A stretch of 64,000 bases of DNA from Nocardia mikamii NBRC 108933 (GTDB lineage Bacteria; Actinomycetota; Actinomycetes; Mycobacteriales; Mycobacteriaceae): NCBI RefSeq assembly GCF_001613505.1, contig NZ_BDCM01000019.1, positions 62,001-126,000 on the forward strand. Reading direction: 5' to 3'. Position 1 is the first letter of the stretch. Every line of letters begins with the position of its first letter. Under the pieces are notes generated by a model. It did no database searches, was not told the origin of the DNA, and worked only from the letters and a program-made list of their open reading frames with translations. Of the stretch, positions 8,795-17,075 are shown in pieces. The position numbers and the translations under genes were made by a program.

Positions 8795-9138
8795 GTGACA
8801 TCCATCCCGAGGTGCAGGCGGCCCTGGACGCCGCGCGCGACCTCCGGCACAAGATCGCCGACCTGCGCGAGAAGATCGACGCCATCCGCGCCCGCCGGCC
8901 CTCGCCGAGCGGTGCGGTCATTCCCGAGGTCGACGCGATGGGCCGGCTGACCGATCTGTACCTGGCGCCGGGCACCGTGGATCGGTTCGAGTCGCACGAG
9001 CTGGTCGCGGAGATCATCGCCGCGATCCGGGAGAGCAGTGCCGACGCCGGCCGTCAGTACGAGCTGCTGATGGCGCAGGATCCCTGGGGAGACGCGTCGG
9101 ATGCATCGGAACCCGCTGTGCCGGAGCAGGTTTCGTGA
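8791..9138 (+). CDS. EspL-like YbaB/EbfC-family protein
   Basis: 115 residues, the typical size for EspL. It has an N-terminal helix (residues 1-35), then MGRLTDLYLAPGTVDRFESHELV and a C-terminal helix, which is the YbaB/EbfC-like layout seen in EspL of mycobacteria. There EspL works with EspB and EspK and stabilises ESX-1 substrates in the cytoplasm. The gene is coupled to the EspB-like gene upstream (ATGA) and to the next gene downstream (GTGA), so a complex is plausible. An alternative is a generic YbaB-like nucleoid protein. Confidence 0.8.
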   Translation: MSDIHPEVQAALDAARDLRHKIADLREKIDAIRARRPSPSGAVIPEVDAMGRLTDLYLAPGTVDRFESHELVAEIIAAIRESSADAGRQYELLMAQDPWGDASDASEPAVPEQVS

Positions 9139-9887
9139 CCGATCCGGGAGGTGTGACCGTCGCCGACACCGTGCGCTGGCTGCACGGTGAGGGTCTGGTG
9201 CGATTGGCCGGACTGGCCGAGCGGACACCGGATCTGCTGGCCGCCTACACGATCGACGTGGCCACGGGCACCGTCAACGCCTATCCGGTCACCGGGGCCG
9301 GCGCGGGGTCGGCCGCCATGACCTTCGCCGCCGACGATCTGCCCGATCCGGTGGGCACCGCGCGCCGGCTGGTCGTCGTCGGCGTCACCAGCTCGCAGGC
9401 GGTACTGGTGGTGGATCTGGCGGCGTCGCTGGCGATTTCGATCACCGCCGCGCGCCCCGAGCCGGCCGCGCGCTCCTGGGTCCTGCAGTTGCTGCTGAAT
9501 CCGGAGGTGACGATCACCACCAACAGCGCCGAGCTGACACCGGCCTCGGACCCGCGCTGCCGCACCAGTTTCATACCGGGCAGCAGCGCCACGATCGTCA
9601 ACGTCGACGATATGCAACCGCCGCTGACGACGATCACGCTGAACCCGGCCACCGACGGCCCGGACCACTTGGATGTCGGACCGGACGGCACCGGCGAAAT
9701 GTATCTGGGTACGAGATTCTGGCAGCTGCACCAGGTCATGACCGTCGGCGACGAGGCGTGGTCGGCCATCTCCGCCCGGCTGTCGGGCACGGCCGACGAT
9801 GCGGTCGCCTCCGGGCAACCGCCCGGCCCCGCCGTTTCCGCGCCGCCCGGGCGAGTGTCCGCCCCGGGCATCGTCACAGGTCCCTAG
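9135..9887 (+). CDS. conserved esp-block protein of unknown function
   Basis: 250 residues from a GTG that overlaps the preceding stop (GTGA). I do not recognise the family. It is soluble, with no signal peptide or membrane segment. It begins TVADTVRWLHGEGLVRL and has a beta-rich middle and a C-terminal FWQLHQVMTVGDEAW segment, followed by a short Pro-rich tail. Its position inside the coupled espB-espL unit suggests a cytoplasmic chaperone or adaptor for Esp substrates. That is inference from context only. Confidence 0.75.
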   Translation: MTDPGGVTVADTVRWLHGEGLVRLAGLAERTPDLLAAYTIDVATGTVNAYPVTGAGAGSAAMTFAADDLPDPVGTARRLVVVGVTSSQAVLVVDLAASLAISITAARPEPAARSWVLQLLLNPEVTITTNSAELTPASDPRCRTSFIPGSSATIVNVDDMQPPLTTITLNPATDGPDHLDVGPDGTGEMYLGTRFWQLHQVMTVGDEAWSAISARLSGTADDAVASGQPPGPAVSAPPGRVSAPGIVTGP

Positions 9888-9914
9888 CTTCGCACCAACG
9901 ACAGGAGTCCGACC

Positions 9915-10265
9915 ATGTCCGATTACGACGACTACGACGAGGACGAACTCGCTCCGCCCGCACCGGATTGGCAGAACCGCGTCTACGAGGTGTTCAACCC
10001 CGATCACACCGTCGGCGTCGCCTGCGATCGCGACGGTGAGGTCGTCGGCCTGCATCTCACCGACGACGCGCGCGAGAACGGCGATACCTGGCTGGCCGCC
10101 GAGATCCTGCGACTGGCCCGGCTCGCGCATACGAAATCGCGGGTGGGCCTGCGGTCGGAGATGGAGTACAACGGCACCCGGCCGTACACGATCGACTCCT
10201 TCGATCTGCCCACCGAATCCTCCTACCGTGCCATGGAGATCGCCGAATTCGGCACCAATTCCTGA
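9915..10265 (+). CDS. EspH/YbaB-like small acidic protein
   Basis: 116 residues with a very acidic N-terminus (DYDDYDEDEL). The core, VACDRDGEVVGLHLTDDAR ... WLAAEILRLARLAHTKSRVG, has the same strand-strand-long helix pattern as the middle of mycobacterial EspH (VSVSTLMDGRIQHVELTDKA ... LADEIFVIADLARQKAR). EspH is needed for proper handling of ESX-1 substrates. A good AGGAG ribosome-binding site lies 7 bases before the ATG. The similarity is moderate; EspD or another YbaB-like protein is also possible. Confidence 0.72.
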   Translation: MSDYDDYDEDELAPPAPDWQNRVYEVFNPDHTVGVACDRDGEVVGLHLTDDARENGDTWLAAEILRLARLAHTKSRVGLRSEMEYNGTRPYTIDSFDLPTESSYRAMEIAEFGTNS

Positions 10266-10298
10266 CCAGCGCAATCACTTTCGAGACAGGTCCCCGCC

Positions 10299-10604
10299 AT
10301 GTTGGATATCGACGATCCCGATGACGTCATCGCCGTCTCGGGGAAGGTCGCAGCGGCCAAGATATCGTTCGCCGACCAGGTCGGCGCCACCACCGGCGGC
10401 TGGACCGTCGACGAGCGCCCGGCAGCACCGCTCGACTTCCGCCTGAAGGGCGTCTTCGATCAGGTCACCGGCTGGTTCGAAACCGCCGCCACAGACTTGC
10501 GCGGGCGGACCCACGCCACCCATACCCGTGCCCACGGCACCGCGACGGGCCTGAAGAACGCCGATATCGACGGCGGCGGACACGTACAGTCCGAATCGGT
10601 CTGA
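10299..10604 (+). CDS. small esp-block protein, function unknown
   Basis: 101 residues, in line with the EspH-like gene upstream and the EspK-like gene downstream (5 bases away). Sequence: acidic start, a stretch around GGWTVDERP, then a helix (FRLKGVFDQVTGWFETAATDL) and a Gly/His-rich polar tail. The size and the helical half would fit a WXG100 or EspC-like fold, but the usual W-x-G turn and YxxxD/E motif are not present. I cannot assign a family. Confidence 0.7.
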   Translation: MLDIDDPDDVIAVSGKVAAAKISFADQVGATTGGWTVDERPAAPLDFRLKGVFDQVTGWFETAATDLRGRTHATHTRAHGTATGLKNADIDGGGHVQSESV

Positions 10605-10609
10605 TCCGG

Positions 10610-13240
10610 ATGAGCCCGGAGCGCGAAAGCCCGTACTGGAAGGCCATCGTCGGGGACAACTGGCCGGAGATCTCTCCGCGCGCCTGGGGCCGGCTGGAGG
10701 CGCTGGCGCGCGAGGGAGCCGAAGCGCTGGATCCGGCGGAGGCCGATCGCATGCGACGGGCTTTCGATGATCGGGTCCGCTCCAGCGCGAGCCTGCAGCC
10801 GATCAAGGACGAGCTGCTGGCGCAGCAGGGCACGCTGCGCGGATTCGTCGACGCGCTGGTCGCGGCGGCCGATACCTTCGGGCAGATGTCGAGTCTGGTC
10901 GACCGCACCCGCGACCGGATCCTCAACGCCGTCGACGGGGCATTGCGCAAGATTCGTGCGGCGCGGGCAGCCGCCGCGGCGGCGCGGGAGAAGGAAGAGG
11001 AAGCCGGCGGGGACGGCAGCGAGGCGGACGCACGCCTCCAACGCGATATCGGGAGGATCCTCGCCGAGGCCCGCGCCGAGGTGGACGATATCGCGGCAGC
11101 GGCGCTGCGCGAGGTCGGTCCGCAGGGTCTGCCGGAATTGGCCGCGATCGCGGCGGCACTGGGGCAGCCGGGGCCGTGGCGCAATGGGCCGGAGGGCTCC
11201 GACGGCCCGGGTGGCGGGCCGAGATACCGCTCGCATCGCACGGGCAGCGACGGCCCGGGTGCGCCCGGCACGCACGGGGTCCGATCGCTGCCGCAGGGAC
11301 TACGGCCCTCGGGCGGACCGTTCGTCCCCCATCTGCCGAGCCTGCAGGATCTGCGAGACCTCCTGCGGCCCAACGAATCACAACTGCCGCTGTCCCGGCT
11401 TCCGGGCTGGGACAGCGGCGCGCCCGACGAGGTGGAACCGGGCACCGGCCACGCACCCGCGCCGGAGGACGGCACCTCGGCCGGGCCGGCCGTGCAGGTG
11501 CAGCCGGGCTCGGGGCCGGCGCCGCAGCCCGCGCCCACGGGTGGCGGTCGTGCGCTCGGGCCGATGGCCACCGCACAGGCGGACGACGGGCCCCCTGTGG
11601 CCGAGGTGGTCGCGCCGGAGCACCGTACGGTGGACGCACCACAGGCACAGTCGGATGCCGGTGCGGCGCAGACAGTTTCGCACAACGAGACCGGCAGCGA
11701 CGACGGTCGCGCCGTCACCGCCGATTCCGGTGCCGAGCGGCGGACCGGTGAATCGGGCGCGCCGGATCTCACGGCCGGGCCCGGCCGCCGCACCGATGAT
11801 CACGTCACCGAATCGGAGAGCTCGCCGTCGTGGGGTGCGGTGGCGGGTATGGCGGCGCAGATGCCGATGTTCACGGCGCAACAGCCGACGTTCACGCCGG
11901 ATCGGCCACCGGTGGCGAACTCGCCCGCCGCCGCGGGACCGGCGGCGGACCCGCGCGCGACGTCCGCGCCGGATTCCCGGAATGCCGTTGCGGCGCCGCG
12001 GGTTACGTCCCCGCCGAGTGGGTCTCCCGGTGCGGTTCCCGGTGTGTCCGCGCCCGGCGTCACGGCGCCGCCCGCCACCGGGCCCGCGAAGAGTCAGCCG
12101 CCGGGCCGCCATCCCGGCGAGCCGGGTGCCGGCGCCGACAAGGCCCCCGGCGACAAGTCGCCCGACAGTCACGACACCACCACCGGCAGTGGTGACCTGG
12201 TTCGCGATGCCGTGGGCGCCGCGATGGCCGCCGCGGCGGCACCCACCTTCATGCTGGGTAAACGGGTCGACGGTGATCTGGTCCTGGCACGCAGCCTGCT
12301 GGCGAGTCTGCTCGCCGCCGGCGGCGCACCCGCCGTCGGTACCGAGTGGGCGGTGTCGATCATGCGCCACGACGGCGGCGTGAGCGCGTTCGTCACGTCC
12401 AACGACGGTCGCGGCTGGCTGCCGCCGGGAGTCTTCCTGCCGCGCGAACTGTCGACACCGTGGGTATGGTCGGTGGCCGAGGGGCCGGCCTGGGAGGGGC
12501 TGGCCGATCCGGCCCGGGTGCTCGCCGAATTCGCACTGAGCTGGGGGCGGCGTACCGGGGCCCGGCTGTCGGCGCTGGTGTCGTCGGCACCCTTCGACGA
12601 GTTGCTGGCCCGGCAGTTGGGCGAGGTCGCGCTCGAGGGATCGGTCGAGCCCGCCCCGACCATGGATTTCTCCACTCCCGCACCGGGTTTGGCCGACCGC
12701 CTGGAGCTGGTGACCGCGCCGCCGGTCCTCGAACGGGTCGCCGCGATCCCCGCGGACCGGATCGGCAGCCGAGGTCTGGACTTCGCCTACGACGCGCATC
12801 AGCGGCTCGCGGTGTCGGGTCCCGATCCGTTCGCCTCGCTGGGCGCCGCCGAACTCCGCCATCGCATCATGCAGACGATCCTGCAGGGAGGTCAGGTACA
12901 GGCGCAGTGGTGGGAGCAACTGTTCGACGCCGATCAACTGCTGGCGGCCTCGATGCTGCCGCTACTGGCCGACGTCTCGCGGGTTCCCCTGGGGGAGTTG
13001 CGATCCGAGCATTCCGCGGGCCGATCGGCCACCGATTCGGCCGCCCTGCGGCTGTCGGTCGCGCAACGCCGCTGCAACGAGATGGTCCTGCTGATGTCGG
13101 GAGAACCGTCCCGGCAGCGGCTGCGCGACATCGTCTACGCGCACGGGCAGGTGGCGGAATATCTGGCGGCCGTCCCGGTCGGCACCCCCACGCCCGAACC
13201 GGTGCGGCGCCCGACGATCACCGCCCCGCCCCCTCGGTAG
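10610..13240 (+). CDS. EspK-like protein (helical N-domain, Pro-rich linker, EspK C-domain)
   Basis: 876 residues. Residues 1-180 are helical and Ala-rich. A long Pro/Gly/Ala linker spans roughly 180-530, and a folded domain fills 530-860. That domain contains DLVLARSLLASLLAAGG, then WAVSIMRHDGG, FVTSNDGRGWLPPGVFLPRE and a final helix with RRCNEMVLLMSG. This corresponds to the C-terminal part of mycobacterial EspK (VVANSYGLAYIPDGMELP), an ESX-1 protein that binds EspB and delivers it to the secretion ATPase. The next gene encodes a second protein with the same C-domain but a different N-domain. Confidence 0.8.
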   Translation: MSPERESPYWKAIVGDNWPEISPRAWGRLEALAREGAEALDPAEADRMRRAFDDRVRSSASLQPIKDELLAQQGTLRGFVDALVAAADTFGQMSSLVDRTRDRILNAVDGALRKIRAARAAAAAAREKEEEAGGDGSEADARLQRDIGRILAEARAEVDDIAAAALREVGPQGLPELAAIAAALGQPGPWRNGPEGSDGPGGGPRYRSHRTGSDGPGAPGTHGVRSLPQGLRPSGGPFVPHLPSLQDLRDLLRPNESQLPLSRLPGWDSGAPDEVEPGTGHAPAPEDGTSAGPAVQVQPGSGPAPQPAPTGGGRALGPMATAQADDGPPVAEVVAPEHRTVDAPQAQSDAGAAQTVSHNETGSDDGRAVTADSGAERRTGESGAPDLTAGPGRRTDDHVTESESSPSWGAVAGMAAQMPMFTAQQPTFTPDRPPVANSPAAAGPAADPRATSAPDSRNAVAAPRVTSPPSGSPGAVPGVSAPGVTAPPATGPAKSQPPGRHPGEPGAGADKAPGDKSPDSHDTTTGSGDLVRDAVGAAMAAAAAPTFMLGKRVDGDLVLARSLLASLLAAGGAPAVGTEWAVSIMRHDGGVSAFVTSNDGRGWLPPGVFLPRELSTPWVWSVAEGPAWEGLADPARVLAEFALSWGRRTGARLSALVSSAPFDELLARQLGEVALEGSVEPAPTMDFSTPAPGLADRLELVTAPPVLERVAAIPADRIGSRGLDFAYDAHQRLAVSGPDPFASLGAAELRHRIMQTILQGGQVQAQWWEQLFDADQLLAASMLPLLADVSRVPLGELRSEHSAGRSATDSAALRLSVAQRRCNEMVLLMSGEPSRQRLRDIVYAHGQVAEYLAAVPVGTPTPEPVRRPTITAPPPR

Positions 13241-13277
13241 TGCATCGGATGGCGTGCCGGGCCGCGCCGCCGCGCCC

Positions 13278-13304
13278 TTCCCGCGAGTGGGAAGGCTCGA
13301 CAAT
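13278..13304 (+). promoter_or_regulatory. palindromic promoter element (TTCCC-N6-GGGAA, then GACAAT)
   Basis: TTCCC 13278-13282 and GGGAA 13289-13293 flank GCGAGT. After 5 bases comes GACAAT (13299-13304), followed by GAGGAC as in the copy upstream of the gene ending at 16872. It predicts a start of transcription near 13311 and a short leader for the gene at 13339. Confidence 0.62.
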
Positions 13305-13338
13305 GAGGACGTCACCGGTGGGAAGGATCTGATTCGGC

Positions 13339-15291
13339 ATGTCGGGCAGCATGGAAGTCGACCCTGCGGTCTTACTCGATTTGGCCCTTCAGCACGATCG
13401 GGTCGCCGAAGACACCTTGGAATGGGCGAAGCCTCCCACCGACTGGCTGCGGGAATTCCCCAACACCTACGGCCATATCGCGGACCCCGTACTCGGCGCC
13501 CTGCAGGACTATTACCAGGCTAGACAGAACGCGGGTATCGCGCTGGCCAAGGAACACCGCGACACCGCGGCGAAATTGCGCGCGGCCGCCGCCGCCTTCG
13601 AACGCAGCGACGAGGACGGCGCCGCGAACATCCGCCGGTACGACGATACGAACGGATCCGGCTCCGCGCCCCACCAGCAGTCGCCCTCCCTGCCCGGCCC
13701 GGGCACCCAGGCCCCCACCGGACCGCAGGTCGGCGCGCCGGGCTCCGGGCCCGCCGATGCCGGCGCCCCCACGCCCGGTGACACCGGTGCCGACACTCCG
13801 GTGGGCGTCGCGCCGGGCGCCGCACCCGGAACATCCTCGGCCGCACCGGATTCGGCCGGCGCCGCGCCCGGAACGGCGCCGGTGGGTGCGGGTGCGGGCA
13901 CGGGTACCGGCACGTCCGCCGCCGGGGGTCCGGCCGGAGCGGGCGGTGGCCCCGGTGGCCCGTCGTCCGGTCCGCTGGGCGCGACGCCGCCGTCCGGTGT
14001 GGTACCTCCGGGCGGTCCCGCCGGCCCGCCGTCCGGTTTCGGGCCCGACGAGCGCGGGCAGGGGCCGAACGGCACCACCGCCGCGGGGGATCTGCCGCCG
14101 GTTCCGGTGCCGACCCCGTTCGCGGCCGCCGTCGCCAAGGCCAAGGACGCCGAGGCCGAACCGGCCTATGTCGTCGGCGACGCCGTGGACAACGATCTGC
14201 TGATCGCCCGCACCCTGCTGGGTGCGGTGCTGGCGGCGGTGGATTCGTCCGTGCTGGGACTGCACTGGGCGGTCGCGGTGCTGCGAGGTCCGGCCGGCGC
14301 CGGCGTGTTCATCACCTCCAACGAGGGCCGCGGCTGGTTCCCGGCCGGGCTGTATCTGCCGCGCGAGGTGTCCTCGCCGTGGATCTGGGACGACGTGCTC
14401 GCCGACGGTTCCGGTGACCCCGCATCGCCGTGGGAAGGCGTCTCGGACCCGGCGCGGGTGCTGGCCGAATTCGGTCTGGCCTGGGGCCGCAAGGCCGGTG
14501 CGGAGCTGACCGCGCTGGTCTCGTCCGGATCGATCGACCACGGACTGCGGCAACGGTTCCCGAGTGTGGCCGTGCAGGATCTGGTCGGCCCCTCCTACGA
14601 CGTCGACCTGCGCGTGTTCACTCCCGACACCGCCGATCGGCTGGCCCTCGCCGGATCCGGCGAGGCTCTGGAACACGTTGCGGCCGTGCCGGATACGCAG
14701 ATCCGCGCGCGCTGTGAGGAACTGGCCGCCGAGGCCCACCGGCTGGTCGCCGGCAGCGCTCCCGGCGGCCCCGACGCGGCGCAGTCGCGCGGCATCCGGG
14801 ACCGGATCCTTGCCGCGCTCGGGTCGGGCCGCCCGATCCCCGCCTCGTGGTGGGAAGAACTGCGCGATGCCGACGATCTGCTCACCGCGGCCATGCTGCC
14901 GCACCGGGTCGACGTCGGACGGGTCGACGTCGGCGAATTGCGGGTCGACGACGAGGCCGCGGCGTTGCGTGCCCTCGTGTTCGAACGTCGCTGCAACGAA
15001 CTGGTTCTGCTGCTGGCCGGGGAGGCCTCGCGCCAGCAATTGCGCGACGCGGTCTACGCCCACGAGCAGATCGTGAAGCATCCGCGCTTCGTCGCCGCCC
15101 CGGCCGCGGTGTCCACCGGTGTGGACGAACGGGTTTCGCGCCCCGCGGCCGCGTCGAGCGGCCCGGTTGCCGCCCCGGTGGCGCAGGTCGCGCCTCCCAC
15201 GGTCTCGGCACCGCCGACGGCCGGCGGACCGCCGCCCGGCGCGGTCTCGGCTCCGGACACCTCCGCACCCGATGTGACCGGACGCCCCTGA
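13339..15291 (+). CDS. EspC-like domain fused to an EspK C-domain
   Basis: 650 residues. Residues 1-105 form an EspA/EspC-type helical hairpin (EVDPAVLLDLALQHDRVAEDTLEW ... KLRAAAAAFERSDEDGA), where FERSD takes the place of the YxxxD/E export motif. A Pro/Gly/Ala linker runs from about 110 to 265. The C-terminal domain (about 275-580) parallels the EspK-like gene upstream: DNDLLIARTLLGAVLAA, LHWAVAVLRG, FITSNEGRGWFPAGLYLPRE, RRCNELVLLLAGE. So the two genes share the C-domain but carry different N-domains. The N-domain suggests it could itself be exported or dock to an EspC/EspA-like partner. A GGGAAGG ribosome-binding site and the palindromic promoter precede it. Confidence 0.8.
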   Translation: MSGSMEVDPAVLLDLALQHDRVAEDTLEWAKPPTDWLREFPNTYGHIADPVLGALQDYYQARQNAGIALAKEHRDTAAKLRAAAAAFERSDEDGAANIRRYDDTNGSGSAPHQQSPSLPGPGTQAPTGPQVGAPGSGPADAGAPTPGDTGADTPVGVAPGAAPGTSSAAPDSAGAAPGTAPVGAGAGTGTGTSAAGGPAGAGGGPGGPSSGPLGATPPSGVVPPGGPAGPPSGFGPDERGQGPNGTTAAGDLPPVPVPTPFAAAVAKAKDAEAEPAYVVGDAVDNDLLIARTLLGAVLAAVDSSVLGLHWAVAVLRGPAGAGVFITSNEGRGWFPAGLYLPREVSSPWIWDDVLADGSGDPASPWEGVSDPARVLAEFGLAWGRKAGAELTALVSSGSIDHGLRQRFPSVAVQDLVGPSYDVDLRVFTPDTADRLALAGSGEALEHVAAVPDTQIRARCEELAAEAHRLVAGSAPGGPDAAQSRGIRDRILAALGSGRPIPASWWEELRDADDLLTAAMLPHRVDVGRVDVGELRVDDEAAALRALVFERRCNELVLLLAGEASRQQLRDAVYAHEQIVKHPRFVAAPAAVSTGVDERVSRPAAASSGPVAAPVAQVAPPTVSAPPTAGGPPPGAVSAPDTSAPDVTGRP

Positions 15292-15296
15292 AAAAG

Positions 15297-15335
15297 GCGG
15301 TGCCGGTGGGCGATTCGCTCCCCCACCGGCACCGC
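15297..15335 (-). terminator. strong hairpin between convergent genes (rho-independent for the minus-strand gene)
   Basis: A perfect 14-bp stem (15297-15310 with 15322-15335) with an 11-base loop. On the minus strand it is followed by CTTTTT (15291-15296), so it is a classical intrinsic terminator for the gene at 15364-16872. It can also form for the plus-strand gene but has no T-run on that side. Confidence 0.8.
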
Positions 15336-15363
15336 TCGGGTATCTCGCACGTCCTGGTGCGGG

Positions 15364-16872
15364 TTATGGAGCGACTTCGCTCGCGTTCTCCGGATCCTGC
15401 GGTGTCGCGGCATTCGGATCGGCCGCGGCGGTCGGTGGTTTGGTCCGATCCTTGGCCGACGCACCGGTGGCCGGGGCCGTGATCGGCGGCGGAGTGCCGG
15501 GAGTCTGGCCGGTGGTGCCCGCCAGCTGGGTGGGCGCGGCGGTGCCCGGAGCCGTCGCGCCGGGGGCGACTGCGGTCGGCGCGCCGTTGGGTGCCACGGC
15601 AGCGGGAGCGGCGGCCGGTCCGGCGCCGTTCGGAACGGCCGCGTTCGGGTCCGTGGCCGCCGGTGCGGCGCCCGTGCCGGGGGTGACCTCACCGTTCGAA
15701 TGTAGTTCGGCCTCTTTGTCTTTCTGGTTCTTCTGCATCGCCTGGGTGACCAGCGGCGCCGCCACCATCGCTCCCATCGGGAGGATCATCGCGGCCATGG
15801 GCAGCAGTTGCCCGAGGATGTCACCGAGACCGCCACCCCCGCCCGAGGAGCCGGTACCGCCCGACGCGGAGCCGCTACCGGAGGAACTGCCGCGGCCGCT
15901 GGAACTGCCGGACCCCGAACCGCTGCCGTTGCTGGTACCCGCCCGGGACTGGTTGTCCGCGTAGACCGCGTCGACGAGGCGATAGACCTGTGCCACCGCC
16001 GCGCTGATCTGCTGCATGAGGGCGGCCTGCTGGGCGGTGGTCGCCTTCGCCGGCACCGCCTTGATCACGGTCTGCAGTTCCGCGACGATGTGTTTGATAC
16101 TGCCGAGTGTCTCGTCCTTGCTGGCGGCCACCAGGACCGAGGTTCGCGCGATCTGCTGGTCGTATTCGAGCAGCGAGGTCTGCCGCGCGTTCACCGCGGC
16201 GATGGCCTGCCGGTAGCCGACGGTGGTGTCGCTCTTCCCCAGATTGGTGAACACCACCGGTTTCAGCAGACTGGCCACCTCCGGCGGTGGCACCGGCATA
16301 CCGCGACCGAGCAGGTCGACCGCGGTCTGGATCGCCGTACGGGCCAGCGCGACAATGGCTTTCACCGCCGGTTTCGCACCTGGGGGCGGGTCGAGTTCGA
16401 CGGTCCAGTAGTGCTTCTCGGGATTGGCGGGCGGGGGAGTGGGGGGCGCCGGTTTCGTCGGGTCGGGTTTGGTCGGGTCGGGTTTGGTGGGGTCGGGCTT
16501 CGTGGGGTCGGGTTTGGTGGGATCGGGCTTGGTCGGGTCGGGCTTGGTCGGGTCGGGCTTGGTCGGGTCGGGCTTGCCCGGCCCCGGTTTGGTGGGGCCG
16601 CCCGGCTCGTGAGGGCCGCCGGGCGGTGGGCCGGCGGATCCGGGCGCCGCCGGCTGTCCCGCGCCCGGTGTCTGCGGGGCGTTGATCACGCGCGCGTCGG
16701 TCTGCGGCCCGCCGGCCGGAAATTGCGGCCCGGCAACGCTATTCCCCGCCAGCGGTCCGGAGCCGGTGACCCCGTTACTGCCCGCCATGGGCAGTCCGGT
16801 CGTGGGTGTGACGCCGTCCTGCAACAGCTTCGGCAGGCCGATAGTTTCGGTTCCAGCCGTGTTCTCCGGCAT
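15364..16872 (-). CDS. T7SS-locus protein with KPDPT repeat and helical domain, no enzyme domain
   Basis: 502 residues. A polar N-terminus is followed by eight tandem KPDPT units (about residues 100-139), which form an extended rod-like linker. Residues 150-320 are a helical domain (AIVALARTAIQTAVDLLGRG ... AALMQQISAAVAQVYRLVDA) with the same spacing as the helical domains of the NlpC/P60 and SLT proteins nearby. A Ser/Gly linker, a hydrophobic Met-rich segment (MAAMILPMGAMVAAPLV, near 365-385) and a Pro/Ala tail complete it. No catalytic domain is attached. It has a GGGAGG ribosome-binding site and its own palindromic promoter. It may be a scaffold or surface partner of the hydrolases; this is inference. 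Confidence 0.78.
   Translation of the reverse strand: MPENTAGTETIGLPKLLQDGVTPTTGLPMAGSNGVTGSGPLAGNSVAGPQFPAGGPQTDARVINAPQTPGAGQPAAPGSAGPPPGGPHEPGGPTKPGPGKPDPTKPDPTKPDPTKPDPTKPDPTKPDPTKPDPTKPDPTKPAPPTPPPANPEKHYWTVELDPPPGAKPAVKAIVALARTAIQTAVDLLGRGMPVPPPEVASLLKPVVFTNLGKSDTTVGYRQAIAAVNARQTSLLEYDQQIARTSVLVAASKDETLGSIKHIVAELQTVIKAVPAKATTAQQAALMQQISAAVAQVYRLVDAVYADNQSRAGTSNGSGSGSGSSSGRGSSSGSGSASGGTGSSGGGGGLGDILGQLLPMAAMILPMGAMVAAPLVTQAMQKNQKDKEAELHSNGEVTPGTGAAPAATDPNAAVPNGAGPAAAPAAVAPNGAPTAVAPGATAPGTAAPTQLAGTTGQTPGTPPPITAPATGASAKDRTKPPTAAADPNAATPQDPENASEVAP
16456..16575 (-). repeat. eight tandem 15-bp units coding KPDPT
   Basis: In-frame tandem repeat within the gene at 15364-16872. Units differ only at a few positions, mostly silent (plus-strand reading: GTCGGGTCGGG with cTT or tTT endings). 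Three adjacent units at the 16575 end are identical, which suggests recent slippage and copy-number variation. Confidence 0.9.
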
Positions 16873-16904
16873 GCCGCTGCACCGCCTCCCTCGAGTTCGT
16901 CCTC

Positions 16905-16931
16905 ATTGTCGGCCCTTCCCGCAATTGGGAA
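16905..16931 (-). promoter_or_regulatory. palindromic promoter element (TTCCC-N6-GGGAA, then GACAAT), minus-strand orientation
   Basis: TTCCC 16916-16920 and GGGAA 16927-16931 flank GCAATT. Read on the minus strand, GACAAT (16910-16905) follows the palindrome after 5 bases and is followed by GAGGAC, as at 13278. It would drive the gene ending at 16872. The same palindrome lies in the divergent region before the gene at 17076 and could act on both. Confidence 0.62.
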
Positions 16932-17075
16932 GTCATGCGGTTTCCGCATCACGGCGGCGGTGCCGCATAGTCGTGGACGACTTCGGGTATGCGAAGTTCC
17001 GCGAGTTTCGCTGGTCTCGGGGCAGCCGGGCCGAATCGGGAGGCGTTCGATGCGCAGCGATGGCGAGGCGGTCGA

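Noticed and set aside
16456..16575. Possible CRISPR or regulatory repeat array
   Set aside because: The 15-bp units are tandem without spacers and in frame, encoding KPDPT in a Pro-rich protein.
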